Below are positions 25,641 through 32,777 of a DNA stretch of 35,845 bases, one piece after another. The notes under the pieces were generated by a model, which did no database searches, was not told the DNA's origin, and saw only the letters and a program-made list of their open reading frames with translations. Where the stretch lies: NCBI GenBank assembly GCA_946498245.1, contig CAMMNN010000036.1, positions 1-35,845 of the forward strand, read 5' to 3'. Source of the stretch: an uncultured Clostridium sp. GTDB lineage: Bacteria > Bacillota > Clostridia > Lachnospirales > Lachnospiraceae. A program made the position numbers and the translations under genes. Position 1 is the stretch's first letter. Each line of letters opens with the position of its first letter.

Positions 25641-26552
25641 TTATTCTTCAAATGTTACGGAAATGTTTCCCATGTCAGTCTTCAAATTTAACTCTTTTGC
25701 AGCGTTATGATTCTGCTTCAGCTTTACGTCCGGGCCGCTGTGGCTCTGATCGCCGATTTGAATGGTTCCCATATCGCTTTCTATACTGTAATTAAATTCT
25801 TCCGGCTTTCCGGCCAAGTTCAGCTCAATGGTTCCCATATCGCATTCCGCATCAGCTTTGCGGCCAATGCTTCCCTGAAAGGAAATGTATCCGGCATCGG
25901 TACTGACGTCCAGTTCTTCAGCGGAGCTTTCTTTTACCTCAATGGATCCCATAGAAGCGGAAATATCCATTTTTACTGCCCGCACACCGGCAACACGGCA
26001 GCTTCCCGCATCTACGTCACATTCCAGTTCCTCAAAAAGCCAATCCCCGGGAACGGCAATCCAAACGGTTCCTGTCTCTTGCTCCGTTAGGGCAAGCCAA
26101 TCTCTTTTTCTCCTGTCCTGACGGATCTTCAGCCGTCCCCCATCTTGAATGACTTCCGTTCCCAGCTCCTGCGCCCTTTCATCCAGACTTACGGAAAGGG
26201 CGGTTCCATCAGAAGCAGTAATCTCCACATTGGCCAGATCTAGCTCCAAATCCAGTTTGGAAATCCCATCAAACTCACCGCCTGAGCCCATGCTTCCGGC
26301 AGCAGAGAAAGACTCTCCTTCCATTCTATGCCTGTGGCTCCAATGGCCGTGGCCTATGTCCTCCAGCCAGTCATAAATTTCTTCTTTTATTTCCTGCCTG
26401 ATTTCATAATTGGCAACATATCGGATCCCGTCGTCTGTGACTACTACGGCTCCCGGCACAGCCCCCAGGCCCAGGGCGGCAATAGCTGCCGCCGCGCCTG
26501 CGGCAATGAAAATCAGGCCCATAATAACCGTTCTTTTTACAAACTTTTTCAC
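25641..26552 (-). CDS. DUF4097 beta-strand repeat protein (LiaG-like)
   Basis: A 303-residue protein with an N-terminal signal anchor (VIMGLIFIAAGAAAAIAALGLG) and an extracytoplasmic right-handed beta-repeat domain. Repeats include KLDLELDLANVEITASDG, ISASMGSIEVKESSAEELDVSTDAGYISFQGSIG, CDMGTIELNLAG, SDMGTIQIG and TDMGNISVTF, the DMG-I motif being the DUF4097 turn. The start is GTG at 26552, overlapping the DUF1700 stop by 4 nt with GGGAGAGGAGGCAGAAGCA before it. The family occurs with PadR, DUF1700 and Psp/Lia proteins and its biochemical role is unknown. Confidence 0.9.
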   Translation of the reverse strand: MKKFVKRTVIMGLIFIAAGAAAAIAALGLGAVPGAVVVTDDGIRYVANYEIRQEIKEEIYDWLEDIGHGHWSHRHRMEGESFSAAGSMGSGGEFDGISKLDLELDLANVEITASDGTALSVSLDERAQELGTEVIQDGGRLKIRQDRRKRDWLALTEQETGTVWIAVPGDWLFEELECDVDAGSCRVAGVRAVKMDISASMGSIEVKESSAEELDVSTDAGYISFQGSIGRKADAECDMGTIELNLAGKPEEFNYSIESDMGTIQIGDQSHSGPDVKLKQNHNAAKELNLKTDMGNISVTFEE

Positions 26553-27367
26553 TGCTTCTGCCTCCTCTCCCTTCTGTGGATCAGACGGCTGATACCGTCA
26601 ATGATCGACCGAAAAAGCCAGGGAAGGCATTTCCCATACAACAGAGCGCAGGCGGCTAAAGAGACAATACCGATTCCCAGGAAAGCGATTCCTATCCCAA
26701 TGCACCAAATACCGTTTACTAAATTCCCCGGTGTAAAAATTATAATAAATCCTACTATAGTTCCCAGCAGTCCGGCTAAAATCCACCCTGCCGTCCATAC
26801 GGCCAAAAGCAGCAAAAGCACTGCGGCAACTACCAAAATCCCTATCAGAATCCCGGCGCCTCCGCCCAGAATCCCTATGGCGACGCCAAAAAGGGCAAGC
26901 CAAAGAGGGGACGTAATGGCAACTAAAAGAATGATTCCCGCTATTTTCCAGCCATTTGACTGCTTTCTGGGATGTCCCCCTTTTCCGGCGGATTCCCGGC
27001 TATTGCGGGGAGGCGGTGTTTCTCCCCCCTGGGCCGTTCCTTTCGGCTCCTCTGTCTGTCCCCCATCTTCCGGCTTTTCAGGCAGATCTTTTCGAGGGGC
27101 CACGCTGTAATTGGGTTCCCGGAAGCGCTCGTCCTCATAACCTCTGTCCGTAAATCCGCCTCCGTCCTCCAGATTTCCTTCTAAATCCGCCCGGATAATC
27201 GCGGCAATGCGTTCCGGACTTCCAAATTCCCTGAGAACTCTTTCCTCTTCCTCCGGACCGGCTTCGTCCAGATAATCTGCATAATATGCCAATGCATCTG
27301 CTTTTTCTTCCTCTGAAATATCCTGCAGGAGATACTTCAGCTCCTTCATAAACGTATCGCGATTCAT
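26549..27367 (-). CDS. DUF1700 (HAAS domain) membrane protein
   Basis: A 272-residue protein. Residues 1-65 form the HAAS signalling domain (MKELKYLLQDISEEEKADALAYYADYLDEAG, then VLREFGSPERIAAIIRADL). Residues about 70-120 are a Pro/Gly/charged cytoplasmic linker, and residues 135-260 hold five closely spaced Gly/Ile/Leu-rich TM segments. The family is encoded next to PadR regulators and is thought to relay signals through PadR, though the mechanism is not established. It overlaps padR by 4 nt upstream and DUF4097 by 4 nt downstream. GAGGAGGCCCGATT precedes the ATG. Confidence 0.92.
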   Translation of the reverse strand: MNRDTFMKELKYLLQDISEEEKADALAYYADYLDEAGPEEEERVLREFGSPERIAAIIRADLEGNLEDGGGFTDRGYEDERFREPNYSVAPRKDLPEKPEDGGQTEEPKGTAQGGETPPPRNSRESAGKGGHPRKQSNGWKIAGIILLVAITSPLWLALFGVAIGILGGGAGILIGILVVAAVLLLLLAVWTAGWILAGLLGTIVGFIIIFTPGNLVNGIWCIGIGIAFLGIGIVSLAACALLYGKCLPWLFRSIIDGISRLIHRRERRQKQ

Positions 27368-27684
27368 AATCGGGCCTCCTCAAAAATACGGGATATTTTC
27401 TTTGAGTAATTACTCCATTCCCCTCTGTAAAGATTGAGCTGCGCCCGCCCCCGTTCCGTAATTTTGTAATACCGGCGATTTCTTCCGTCTATGGCCAAAT
27501 CGTAGGTTTCCAGACACTCCTCCTTTTGAAGCCTGCGAAGAACCGGATAGAGGGTTGACTCGGAAATCTCAATGGCCTGCCTGATGTCCTGGGTAATCCG
27601 GTAGCCATAGGTTCCCTCTGCATCCTTAGAAACCACGGCCAGAACGATAGCATCCAGCAGGGCAGAGCCTGTATTAAATACCAT
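27364..27684 (-). CDS. PadR family transcriptional regulator
   Basis: A 106-residue PadR winged-helix repressor. It starts MVFNTGSALLDAIVLAVVSK at 27684, behind AAAGGAGCATTGCC; the in-frame ATG at 27717 has no site. YGYRITQDIRQAIEISESTLYPVLRRLQKEECLETYD is the winged-helix DNA-binding part with the classic STLYP recognition helix, NRRYYKITERGRAQL is the wing, and the C-terminal helix mediates dimerisation. It is first in the DUF1700-DUF4097-pspC operon. Palindromes overlapping its own promoter (27733-27761 and 27785-27804) indicate autorepression. Confidence 0.94.
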   Translation of the reverse strand: MVFNTGSALLDAIVLAVVSKDAEGTYGYRITQDIRQAIEISESTLYPVLRRLQKEECLETYDLAIDGRNRRYYKITERGRAQLNLYRGEWSNYSKKISRIFEEARL

Positions 27685-27732
27685 GGCAATGCTCCTTTCT
27701 CTTATTTTGTCTAACACAGTATTGTTTACTTG

Positions 27733-27761
27733 TACAATATTATATATTGTATAATATTGTA
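27733..27761. promoter_or_regulatory. Candidate PadR operator, downstream of transcription start
   Basis: An 11-bp perfect inverted repeat, TACAATATTAT and ATAATATTGTA, flanks a 7-bp centre. It begins about 3 nt after the predicted start of transcription, where a bound repressor would block elongation or promoter clearance. An overlapping weaker pair (AGTATTGT at 27718-27725 with ACAATATT at 27734-27741) shares one arm. Confidence 0.6.
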
Positions 27762-27770
27762 TGTAATCAT

Positions 27771-27800
27771 ATTATATGCTATATAGTATTGTCTTGTCAA
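27771..27800 (-). promoter_or_regulatory. Promoter of padR operon
   Basis: On the minus strand TTGACA (27795-27800) and TATAAT (27771-27776) are 18 bp apart, placing the start near 27764, about 80 nt before padR. The -35 box lies inside a 7-bp inverted repeat. Confidence 0.75.
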
Positions 27801-27804
27801 TACT
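27785..27804. promoter_or_regulatory. Candidate PadR operator over the -35 box
   Basis: AGTATTG and CAATACT form a perfect 7-bp inverted repeat with a 6-bp centre that contains most of the TTGACA box. Its half-site ATATTG/GTATTG resembles those of the downstream palindrome. Confidence 0.55.
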
Positions 27805-27816
27805 GTATTTCAAAAT

Positions 27817-28533
27817 TTAATAGATCCTTACCCGGCACCCTATGGGAATTACCGGCCACAGGCAATCCATGGCAGGATTCCCCAAAGCAATACAGCCCTC
27901 TGTCATGCCTCCTTTCTCCCCATGAATCTCAATGGCTCCTCCCAGGGGCGTACCCCAGTCCGGACAAAGCCCCTGGCTGACAGCCTGAATGATCTCGTCT
28001 CTTTTTTCCTGAGAAATCAGACCTTTTTCCCAGCCCCGCCATGCGTCTTCCCCATTGGGATAGGAAAGTCCCAGGGCCCTGTAATACTGGCTGTTTTCAT
28101 TTCTCAGGCAGACGTAGTATTCTCCCCGGGGAGTCCTCATATCCCCGGAAAGCTCCTTGTTTCCTTCCTGGGAATTGGCTCCTACCTGTCCAATGAAGCT
28201 GTCGATTATCTGATTTCCGGAACACAAAAACAGGGTTCTGGTTTTCAGCGACACAACAATATGAATTTCCTCCGGCCCCCGCTCTCCGCAAATTCTCTGA
28301 ACCATTACCTCGTCGTAAGGCGTCACCATTGCAGTGTGAATTGGGAAGGTTTCCCTTCTCACCATGATTTCTCCGCCTTTCCTTCCCCAAAAGGCCTGCC
28401 CGGGAAATCCTCCCTGAAGAGGCGCGGCAAAGGCTGTCGCCATTTCCACCTGGCTCCCACCCAATAGCAAGGCCAGAACTAACAAAAATCCCGCGGTGCA
28501 TTTTTTACGTTTCTTCCCTGTTTTCCCGTTCAC
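27817..28533 (-). CDS. L,D-transpeptidase (YkuD family), secreted
   Basis: A protein of about 238 residues with an Arg/Lys-rich N terminus, a signal sequence (AGFLLVLALLLGG) and cleavage probable after TAFA. Residues 85-238 form a YkuD domain: HIVVSLKTRTLFLCSGNQIIDSF, SGDMRTPRGEYYVC, the substrate-loop GWEKGLI, then GAIEIHGEKGGMTEGCIALGN with the catalytic His and Cys. It would form 3-3 crosslinks in peptidoglycan or anchor wall proteins outside the membrane. Three starts are possible; GTG at 28533 is 7 nt from AAGGAG, ATG at 28539 only 1 nt, and ATG at 28587 has no site. Confidence 0.85.
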   Translation of the reverse strand: MNGKTGKKRKKCTAGFLLVLALLLGGSQVEMATAFAAPLQGGFPGQAFWGRKGGEIMVRRETFPIHTAMVTPYDEVMVQRICGERGPEEIHIVVSLKTRTLFLCSGNQIIDSFIGQVGANSQEGNKELSGDMRTPRGEYYVCLRNENSQYYRALGLSYPNGEDAWRGWEKGLISQEKRDEIIQAVSQGLCPDWGTPLGGAIEIHGEKGGMTEGCIALGNPAMDCLWPVIPIGCRVRIY

Positions 28534-28585
28534 ACACATTCTCCTTATATAAAACGAGCCAGAAGCCCTCATCTCTTCCTGTAAC

Positions 28586-28638
28586 ACAAAAACGGCTACT
28601 GCAAAAGCGGATTACAATACGCCTCTGCAATAGCCGTT
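28586..28638 (-). terminator. Rho-independent terminator of the cmk-ispH-rpsA operon
   Basis: On the minus strand AACGGCTA (28631-28638) pairs with TAGCCGTT (28591-28598), with TGCA/TGCA and GCG/CGC pairs inside, and is followed by TTTTGTGTT. It begins 15 nt after the rpsA stop codon. Confidence 0.88.
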
Positions 28639-28652
28639 ACATTTGGTTTTAA

Positions 28653-29783
28653 TTATTCTTCTGCGTTAGCCACTGTTTCAATGTCCACGTCGGCAACGTC
28701 CTGATCCTCTGCAGGAGCTTCCTTGTGCTCAGGAGCCAGCAGAGCCTTGATGCTCAGGCTGATCTTTCTGTCTGCCTCATTAAAGTCCACAACCTTGGCT
28801 TCCACTTCCTGGCCAATCTTTAATACGTCAGCCGGTTTGTCAATATGCTCTCTGGCAATCTGGGATACGTGAAGCAGAGCGTCTACTCCCGGTTCCAGTT
28901 CTACGAAAGCGCCGAAATCTGTCATACGGGCTACACGGCCTGTTACAATATTGCCAGCCGCATACTTCTCTGCAGCGTTGACCCAGGGATTGGTCTCCGG
29001 GAACTTTAAGCTCAGGGCAATCTTTTCGCCCTGGATGTCCTTAATAAGAACTTTCACCTTATCGCCGGCCTTAAATACCTTTTTCGGATTCTCTACACGG
29101 CCCCAGCTCATTTCAGAAATGTGCAGCAGTCCGTCGGCTCCGCCCAGATCTACAAAAGCGCCGAAATCCGTTACGTTCTTAACCGTACCTTCTACGGTAT
29201 CGCCTACGTTGATTCTCTCAAACAGCTCTTTCTGCATTGCAGCTTTCTTCGCAACCATAAGCTGCTTTCTGTCACCGATAATTCTTCTTCTCTTAGGATT
29301 AAACTCGGTAATGACAAATTCGATTTCCTGGCCTGCATACTTAGATAAATCTTTCTCATAAGTATCGGATACCAGACTTGCGGGGATAAATACTCTGGCT
29401 TCGTCCACAACCACGCTTAATCCGCCGTCCAGAACCTGGGTAACTTTTGCATTCAGCACTTCCTGATTGTTAAATGCTTCTTCCAGCCGCTTATTTCCTC
29501 TGTCTGCTGCCAGTCTCTTGTAGGAAAGGGCTACCTGACCTTCCCCGTCGTTGACCTTAATAACCTTTGCTTCCATTTCATCGCCAACATGTACCAGAGT
29601 TGTCAAATCCACATTGGGCTCATTGGTATATTCGTTTCTCGGAATAATGCCATCTGACTTGTAACCTATATTTAAAACCACTTCATCTTCTTTGACGTCG
29701 ATGACCTTACCAGTGACTACCTCTCCTGTACGTATTGTCTTAAATGATTCCTCCAACATTTGTTCAAAACTTAATTCTGACAT
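28653..29783 (-). CDS. rpsA: 30S ribosomal protein S1 (four S1 domains)
   Basis: A 376-residue S1 protein with four OB-fold S1 domains, starting near residues 17 (GEVVTGKVIDVKEDEVVLNIG), 102 (VLNAKVTQVLDGGLSVVV), 190 (GDTVEGTVKNVTDFGAFVDLGG) and 275 (GNIVTGRVARMTDFGAFVELEPG). The last two carry the canonical TDFGAFV; the first two are divergent. The acidic C-terminal tail is typical of Firmicutes. S1 binds mRNA and aids initiation in Gram-negatives; in Firmicutes its role is less clear. Its first 13 nt overlap the end of ispH in another frame, and AGGAGG sits 10 nt upstream inside ispH. Confidence 0.95.
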   Translation of the reverse strand: MSELSFEQMLEESFKTIRTGEVVTGKVIDVKEDEVVLNIGYKSDGIIPRNEYTNEPNVDLTTLVHVGDEMEAKVIKVNDGEGQVALSYKRLAADRGNKRLEEAFNNQEVLNAKVTQVLDGGLSVVVDEARVFIPASLVSDTYEKDLSKYAGQEIEFVITEFNPKRRRIIGDRKQLMVAKKAAMQKELFERINVGDTVEGTVKNVTDFGAFVDLGGADGLLHISEMSWGRVENPKKVFKAGDKVKVLIKDIQGEKIALSLKFPETNPWVNAAEKYAAGNIVTGRVARMTDFGAFVELEPGVDALLHVSQIAREHIDKPADVLKIGQEVEAKVVDFNEADRKISLSIKALLAPEHKEAPAEDQDVADVDIETVANAEE

Positions 29784-30619
29784 TTAGTATGAACCTCCTC
29801 AATAATGTTTTTAGGGGTGGACGCCCCTGCTGTAATACCTACGCTTCGCACAGAACTTACACTTTCAGGATCCAAATCGTCAAATGTCTGGATATAATAC
29901 GTGTGTTCACACTCCCTTCGGCAAATCTCGTACAACTTTTGGGTATTGGAACTGCTCTTGCCGCCGATGACAATCATGGCCTCAACCTTTGATGCTATTT
30001 CTCTGGCCTCCGACTGCCTTTCCTGTGTCGCATTGCAAATCGTATTTAAAACACTACTATCATAACCCTTTTTTAAAATTTTTTCAACTAAATCTTGAAA
30101 TTTCTTGTAATTAAATGTCGTCTGAGATACAATACTTATTTTTTCATCAGATAACAAAGATAATTTCTGGATTTGTTCCTCGGAATCTACCACAATTGTT
30201 CTTTCATCTCCCCAGCCTTTAATGCCTTCTACCTCCGGGTGGCGTTCATTTCCGATAATAATAACCCGACGGCCTTTGGCATTTTCCTCCTGGACAATGC
30301 GGTGGATTTTTTTCACAAAAGGACAGGTGGCGTCGGCAACGGTAACTCCCTTTCTTTCCAGCATATCGTAAATATGCTTCCCCACTCCGTGGGAACGGAT
30401 AATGACTACGCCTTCTTCTAATCCGGCAAGCTCCTCTTCCGTATTCAGGACCTTTACCCCTTTTTCCTCCAGATCCTTTACCACCTCTTCATTATGGATA
30501 ATAGGGCCGTAAGTATAAATAGGCCGGCCCTGATTTTGCTCAATCTGGCGGTATACGTATTCCACCGCCCGCTTTACTCCGAAACAGAATCCGGCAGTTT
30601 TGGCCACCACTACTTCCAT
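29771..30619 (-). CDS. ispH: 4-hydroxy-3-methylbut-2-enyl diphosphate reductase
   Basis: A 282-residue IspH, the last enzyme of the MEP isoprenoid pathway, yielding IPP and DMAPP. The three iron-sulfur cysteines are in TAGFCFGVKRAVE, DATCPFVKKIH and NTICNATQERQ; active-site HGV and the catalytic Glu of RHPEVEGIKGW are also present, and GKSSSNTQKLYEIC is the C-terminal substrate motif. The stop codon of cmk overlaps its ATG by one base. In many Clostridia IspH is fused to S1; here the two are separate but overlap. Confidence 0.97.
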   Translation of the reverse strand: MEVVVAKTAGFCFGVKRAVEYVYRQIEQNQGRPIYTYGPIIHNEEVVKDLEEKGVKVLNTEEELAGLEEGVVIIRSHGVGKHIYDMLERKGVTVADATCPFVKKIHRIVQEENAKGRRVIIIGNERHPEVEGIKGWGDERTIVVDSEEQIQKLSLLSDEKISIVSQTTFNYKKFQDLVEKILKKGYDSSVLNTICNATQERQSEAREIASKVEAMIVIGGKSSSNTQKLYEICRRECEHTYYIQTFDDLDPESVSSVRSVGITAGASTPKNIIEEVHTKCQN

Positions 30620-31296
30620 CAGGTTCCCAACCCCCTTTTCCGGGCTGTTTCTATAATTTCTTCCACCACCTCTTCCGGCGTCATAAAAGAACTGTCCAGA
30701 AGCACGGCGTCCTGGGCCTGTTTCAGAGGCGAATGCTCTCTGTGCATATCCCGGTAATCTCTTTCTATAATATCTTGCTCAATTTCATCTAAATTACACC
30801 CAATTCCTTTTTCTTTTAATTCCAGATACCGTCTTTTTGCCCGCACCTGGGAACTGGCTGTCAAATAAATCTTGCACTGGGCGTCAGGAAGAACGCAGGT
30901 TCCTATGTCCCGGCCATCCATAATTACGTCCGCCGTCTTTGCCAGATTGCGCTGAAGCTCCACCAGTTTCTGGCGGACAGGCAGATAGATACTGGTATTG
31001 GAAGCCATATTTCCCACTTCTTCTGTGCGGATTAGCCCGGTTACGTCCTCGCCGTTTAAAATGACCTTTTGGCTTCCATTCTCATAGCGGATCGTTACTT
31101 CCACCTGGGAACAGGCCTCACTGATCTTTTCTTCCTCTTTTGCTCCGATTCCCTGACGGAGAAAGTACAGGGCCATGGCCCGGTACATCGCCCCGGTATC
31201 TACATAAATCAAACCAAGCTTTGCCGCCGCCGCTTTGGCAATGGTACTTTTTCCGGCTCCCGCCGGACCGTCTATTGCAATACTAAAATGAGCCAT
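30619..31296 (-). CDS. cmk: (d)CMP kinase
   Basis: A 225-residue cytidylate kinase that phosphorylates CMP and dCMP. The P-loop IAIDGPAGAGKSTIAKAAA is near the N terminus, VDTGAMYRAMALYFLRQG is the CMP-binding entry, VIMDGRDIGTCVLPDAQCKIYLTAS includes the conserved DGRDIGT, and RVAKRRYLEL-like RAKRRYLELKEKG is the lid. It is first of the cmk-ispH-rpsA cluster, a gene order conserved in Clostridia. Confidence 0.97.
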   Translation of the reverse strand: MAHFSIAIDGPAGAGKSTIAKAAAAKLGLIYVDTGAMYRAMALYFLRQGIGAKEEEKISEACSQVEVTIRYENGSQKVILNGEDVTGLIRTEEVGNMASNTSIYLPVRQKLVELQRNLAKTADVIMDGRDIGTCVLPDAQCKIYLTASSQVRAKRRYLELKEKGIGCNLDEIEQDIIERDYRDMHREHSPLKQAQDAVLLDSSFMTPEEVVEEIIETARKRGLGT

Positions 31297-31338
31297 AATT
31301 TATTTTCCTTCCACATTTTTTATCCTTTGTCTCCCCTA

Positions 31339-32001
31339 TCAGGCGAGAAAGGTTTTGATCATCCATCCTGCCGCCCCTATGTACAAAAGTCCGATAAGGA
31401 CTGCGCCAATCTTTCCACGGTTCCATTTTCTCACAGCCAGGTACATGGTGTCCAGTACATCTGTTAAAAAGCAAAACTGCAGGAACCCGTGCCAAACCGC
31501 CCAGCCAAGACTGGTTTTTCCTCTTGCCCTGGTAAAACGTATCACCTGTATACTATAAATGCTTCCCGGAATCATAGCAAGCCATGTACAAAAAACCGCC
31601 AGCAATAAAAGAGGAATGGTCACCGGAAAGGCAAGGATAAGCGTCCCTCTGGATCCTACCACTGCAGCCAGGGAAATCACTAAAATAGAAAAGAAATTGA
31701 TAATAAAAAAGGGAACCATTCCATATTTTAAAATCAACATTCCTCTGATGCAGTGATCCTCGTCTCCTCTGCCATAAGCAAGGAAAGATCGGACAATATT
31801 TATGATGCCTAAAATCCCTACCCCAAGGAAATAGGCAACTGCCCCTCCTATGTAAGTTATAAACAGTCCCTCTCCCGAAACCGGAAGCTTCCCTGAAGCC
31901 AAGCCATTGGCGGAAATCATCAAAAAACCGATATTTAAGGGAACCTGCAGAGATAACAGGATCACGTATGCGGCCGCCGGTATTTGGCGGTATGTCTGCA
32001 T
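31339..32001 (-). CDS. Polytopic membrane protein of unknown function
   Basis: A 220-residue protein with about six hydrophobic segments: AAYVILLSLQVPLNIGFLMI, GLFITYIGGAVAYFLGVGILGIINIV, GMVPFFIINFFSILVISLAAVV, LAFPVTIPLLLLAVFCTWLAMIPGSIYSI, FLQFCFLTDVLDTMYLAV, and GAVLIGLLYIGAAGW. I do not recognise a catalytic or transport motif; related proteins occur in Clostridia as uncharacterised families. The first ATG at 32031 lies in a repeat hairpin and lacks a ribosome-binding site; the ATG at 32001 follows AAGGAAGTGATGCTGAA, so I choose it. Its promoter and an unusual repeat leader precede it. Confidence 0.7.
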   Translation of the reverse strand: MQTYRQIPAAAYVILLSLQVPLNIGFLMISANGLASGKLPVSGEGLFITYIGGAVAYFLGVGILGIINIVRSFLAYGRGDEDHCIRGMLILKYGMVPFFIINFFSILVISLAAVVGSRGTLILAFPVTIPLLLLAVFCTWLAMIPGSIYSIQVIRFTRARGKTSLGWAVWHGFLQFCFLTDVLDTMYLAVRKWNRGKIGAVLIGLLYIGAAGWMIKTFLA

Positions 32002-32029
32002 TTCAGCATCACTTCCTTGTCTTTTATCC

Positions 32030-32212
32030 ATGCCGCCTGATAGGCGGCGGTAAGTCTATAGTAAGCCTTCCCGCGCCTTCGGCGCACTCGGCATCCCTGA
32101 ACTTATGCCGCCATTCGGCGGCGGTAAGTCTATAGTAAGCCTTCACGCGCCTTTGGCGCACTCGGCATCCCTGAATTTATGCCGCCATTCGGCGGCCATA
32201 AATCTATAGTAA
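32030..32212. repeat. 2.4 tandem copies of a ~75-nt hairpin repeat
   Basis: Copy 1 (32030-32104), copy 2 (32105-32178) and a partial third copy (32179-32212) are tandem. Copies 1 and 2 differ at three of 62 bases outside the first hairpin. Each unit has a GCCGCC/GGCGGC hairpin whose loop differs between copies while the stem is intact, TAAGTCTATAGTAAG, and a GCGCC/GGCGC hairpin. On the minus strand every copy carries TTACTATAG, a -10-like element; only the outermost copy is preceded by a -35 box. Confidence 0.9.
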
Positions 32213-32234
32213 CAAATCCGGGCCTTTCTGTCAA
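32206..32234 (-). promoter_or_regulatory. Promoter of the 31339-32001 membrane protein gene
   Basis: TTGACA (32229-32234) and TACTAT (32206-32211) are 17 bp apart on the minus strand. Transcription would begin near 32199 and run through the 75-nt repeats before reaching the start codon. Confidence 0.8.
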
Positions 32235-32245
32235 AATTTTTATTA

Positions 32246-32274
32246 TTGACTCGCCTTTGTAATGCTGCTACTAT
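32246..32274 (+). promoter_or_regulatory. Promoter of the 32357-32776 gene
   Basis: TTGACT (32246-32251), a 17-bp spacer, and TACTAT (32269-32274). It is back-to-back with the divergent promoter above, the two -35 boxes being 11 bp apart. The leader to the start codon is about 75 nt, with AAAAGGAGTCGGGTAT before the ATG. Confidence 0.75.
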
Positions 32275-32356
32275 AAAATTGTCAGCCGCCTGAAGGCTTA
32301 CCATCAAATTATCGAATCTAAGAAACAACCGCGTTCACAAAAAAGGAGTCGGGTAT

Positions 32357-32776
32357 ATGGAAGATCAAAGGCAGAAAGAAATCAGGGAAGCTATTTTCAG
32401 TGGACAGCAGGCACTTTCCCATCTGGAAGAGGCTCGAAAGTATTTAAGCAGCGCTGCTAACTGGGGGATTTTCGATATGTTTGCCGGCGGTATGCTGTCT
32501 ACCATGATAAAGCACAACAAAATCGATTCTGCTTCCCAATCTATGGAACAGGCCCGGGATCACCTGCGGCTTTTTCAAAAAGAGCTGGAGGACGTCAATA
32601 TGTCCTTAAACTTAAATCTGGAAATCGGCAGTTTTCTTACCTTTGCTGACTATTTTTTCGACAATATCTTAACGGATTCCATTGTACAGTCCAAAATCGA
32701 CAATGCAAGGCAGCAGGTGGAAGAAGCTATCCTTATGGTGCGCCAGCTTTTAGACCGTTTGGAACGCCAACTGTAA
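32357..32776 (+). CDS. Helical cytosolic protein of unknown function
   Basis: A 139-residue, all-helical, charged protein without TM segments or signal. The distinctive part is KYLSSAANWGIFDMFAGGMLSTMIKHNKIDSASQSMEQARDHLRLFQKELEDV, a Trp-Gly/Asp-Met-Phe-Gly-Gly block that I have seen in conserved uncharacterised proteins of Firmicutes but cannot name. Heptad-like Leu spacing in both flanking helices (residues 5-30 and 110-139) suggests a coiled-coil or antiparallel bundle. It has its own promoter and its stop lies one base from that of the convergent gene 32778-33596. Confidence 0.75.
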   Translation: MEDQRQKEIREAIFSGQQALSHLEEARKYLSSAANWGIFDMFAGGMLSTMIKHNKIDSASQSMEQARDHLRLFQKELEDVNMSLNLNLEIGSFLTFADYFFDNILTDSIVQSKIDNARQQVEEAILMVRQLLDRLERQL

Positions 32777-32777
32777 G

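Noticed and set aside
32143..32328. 61-residue minus-strand open frame
   Set aside because: It crosses the promoter and the repeat array and is not preceded by a ribosome-binding site; it is a chance frame.
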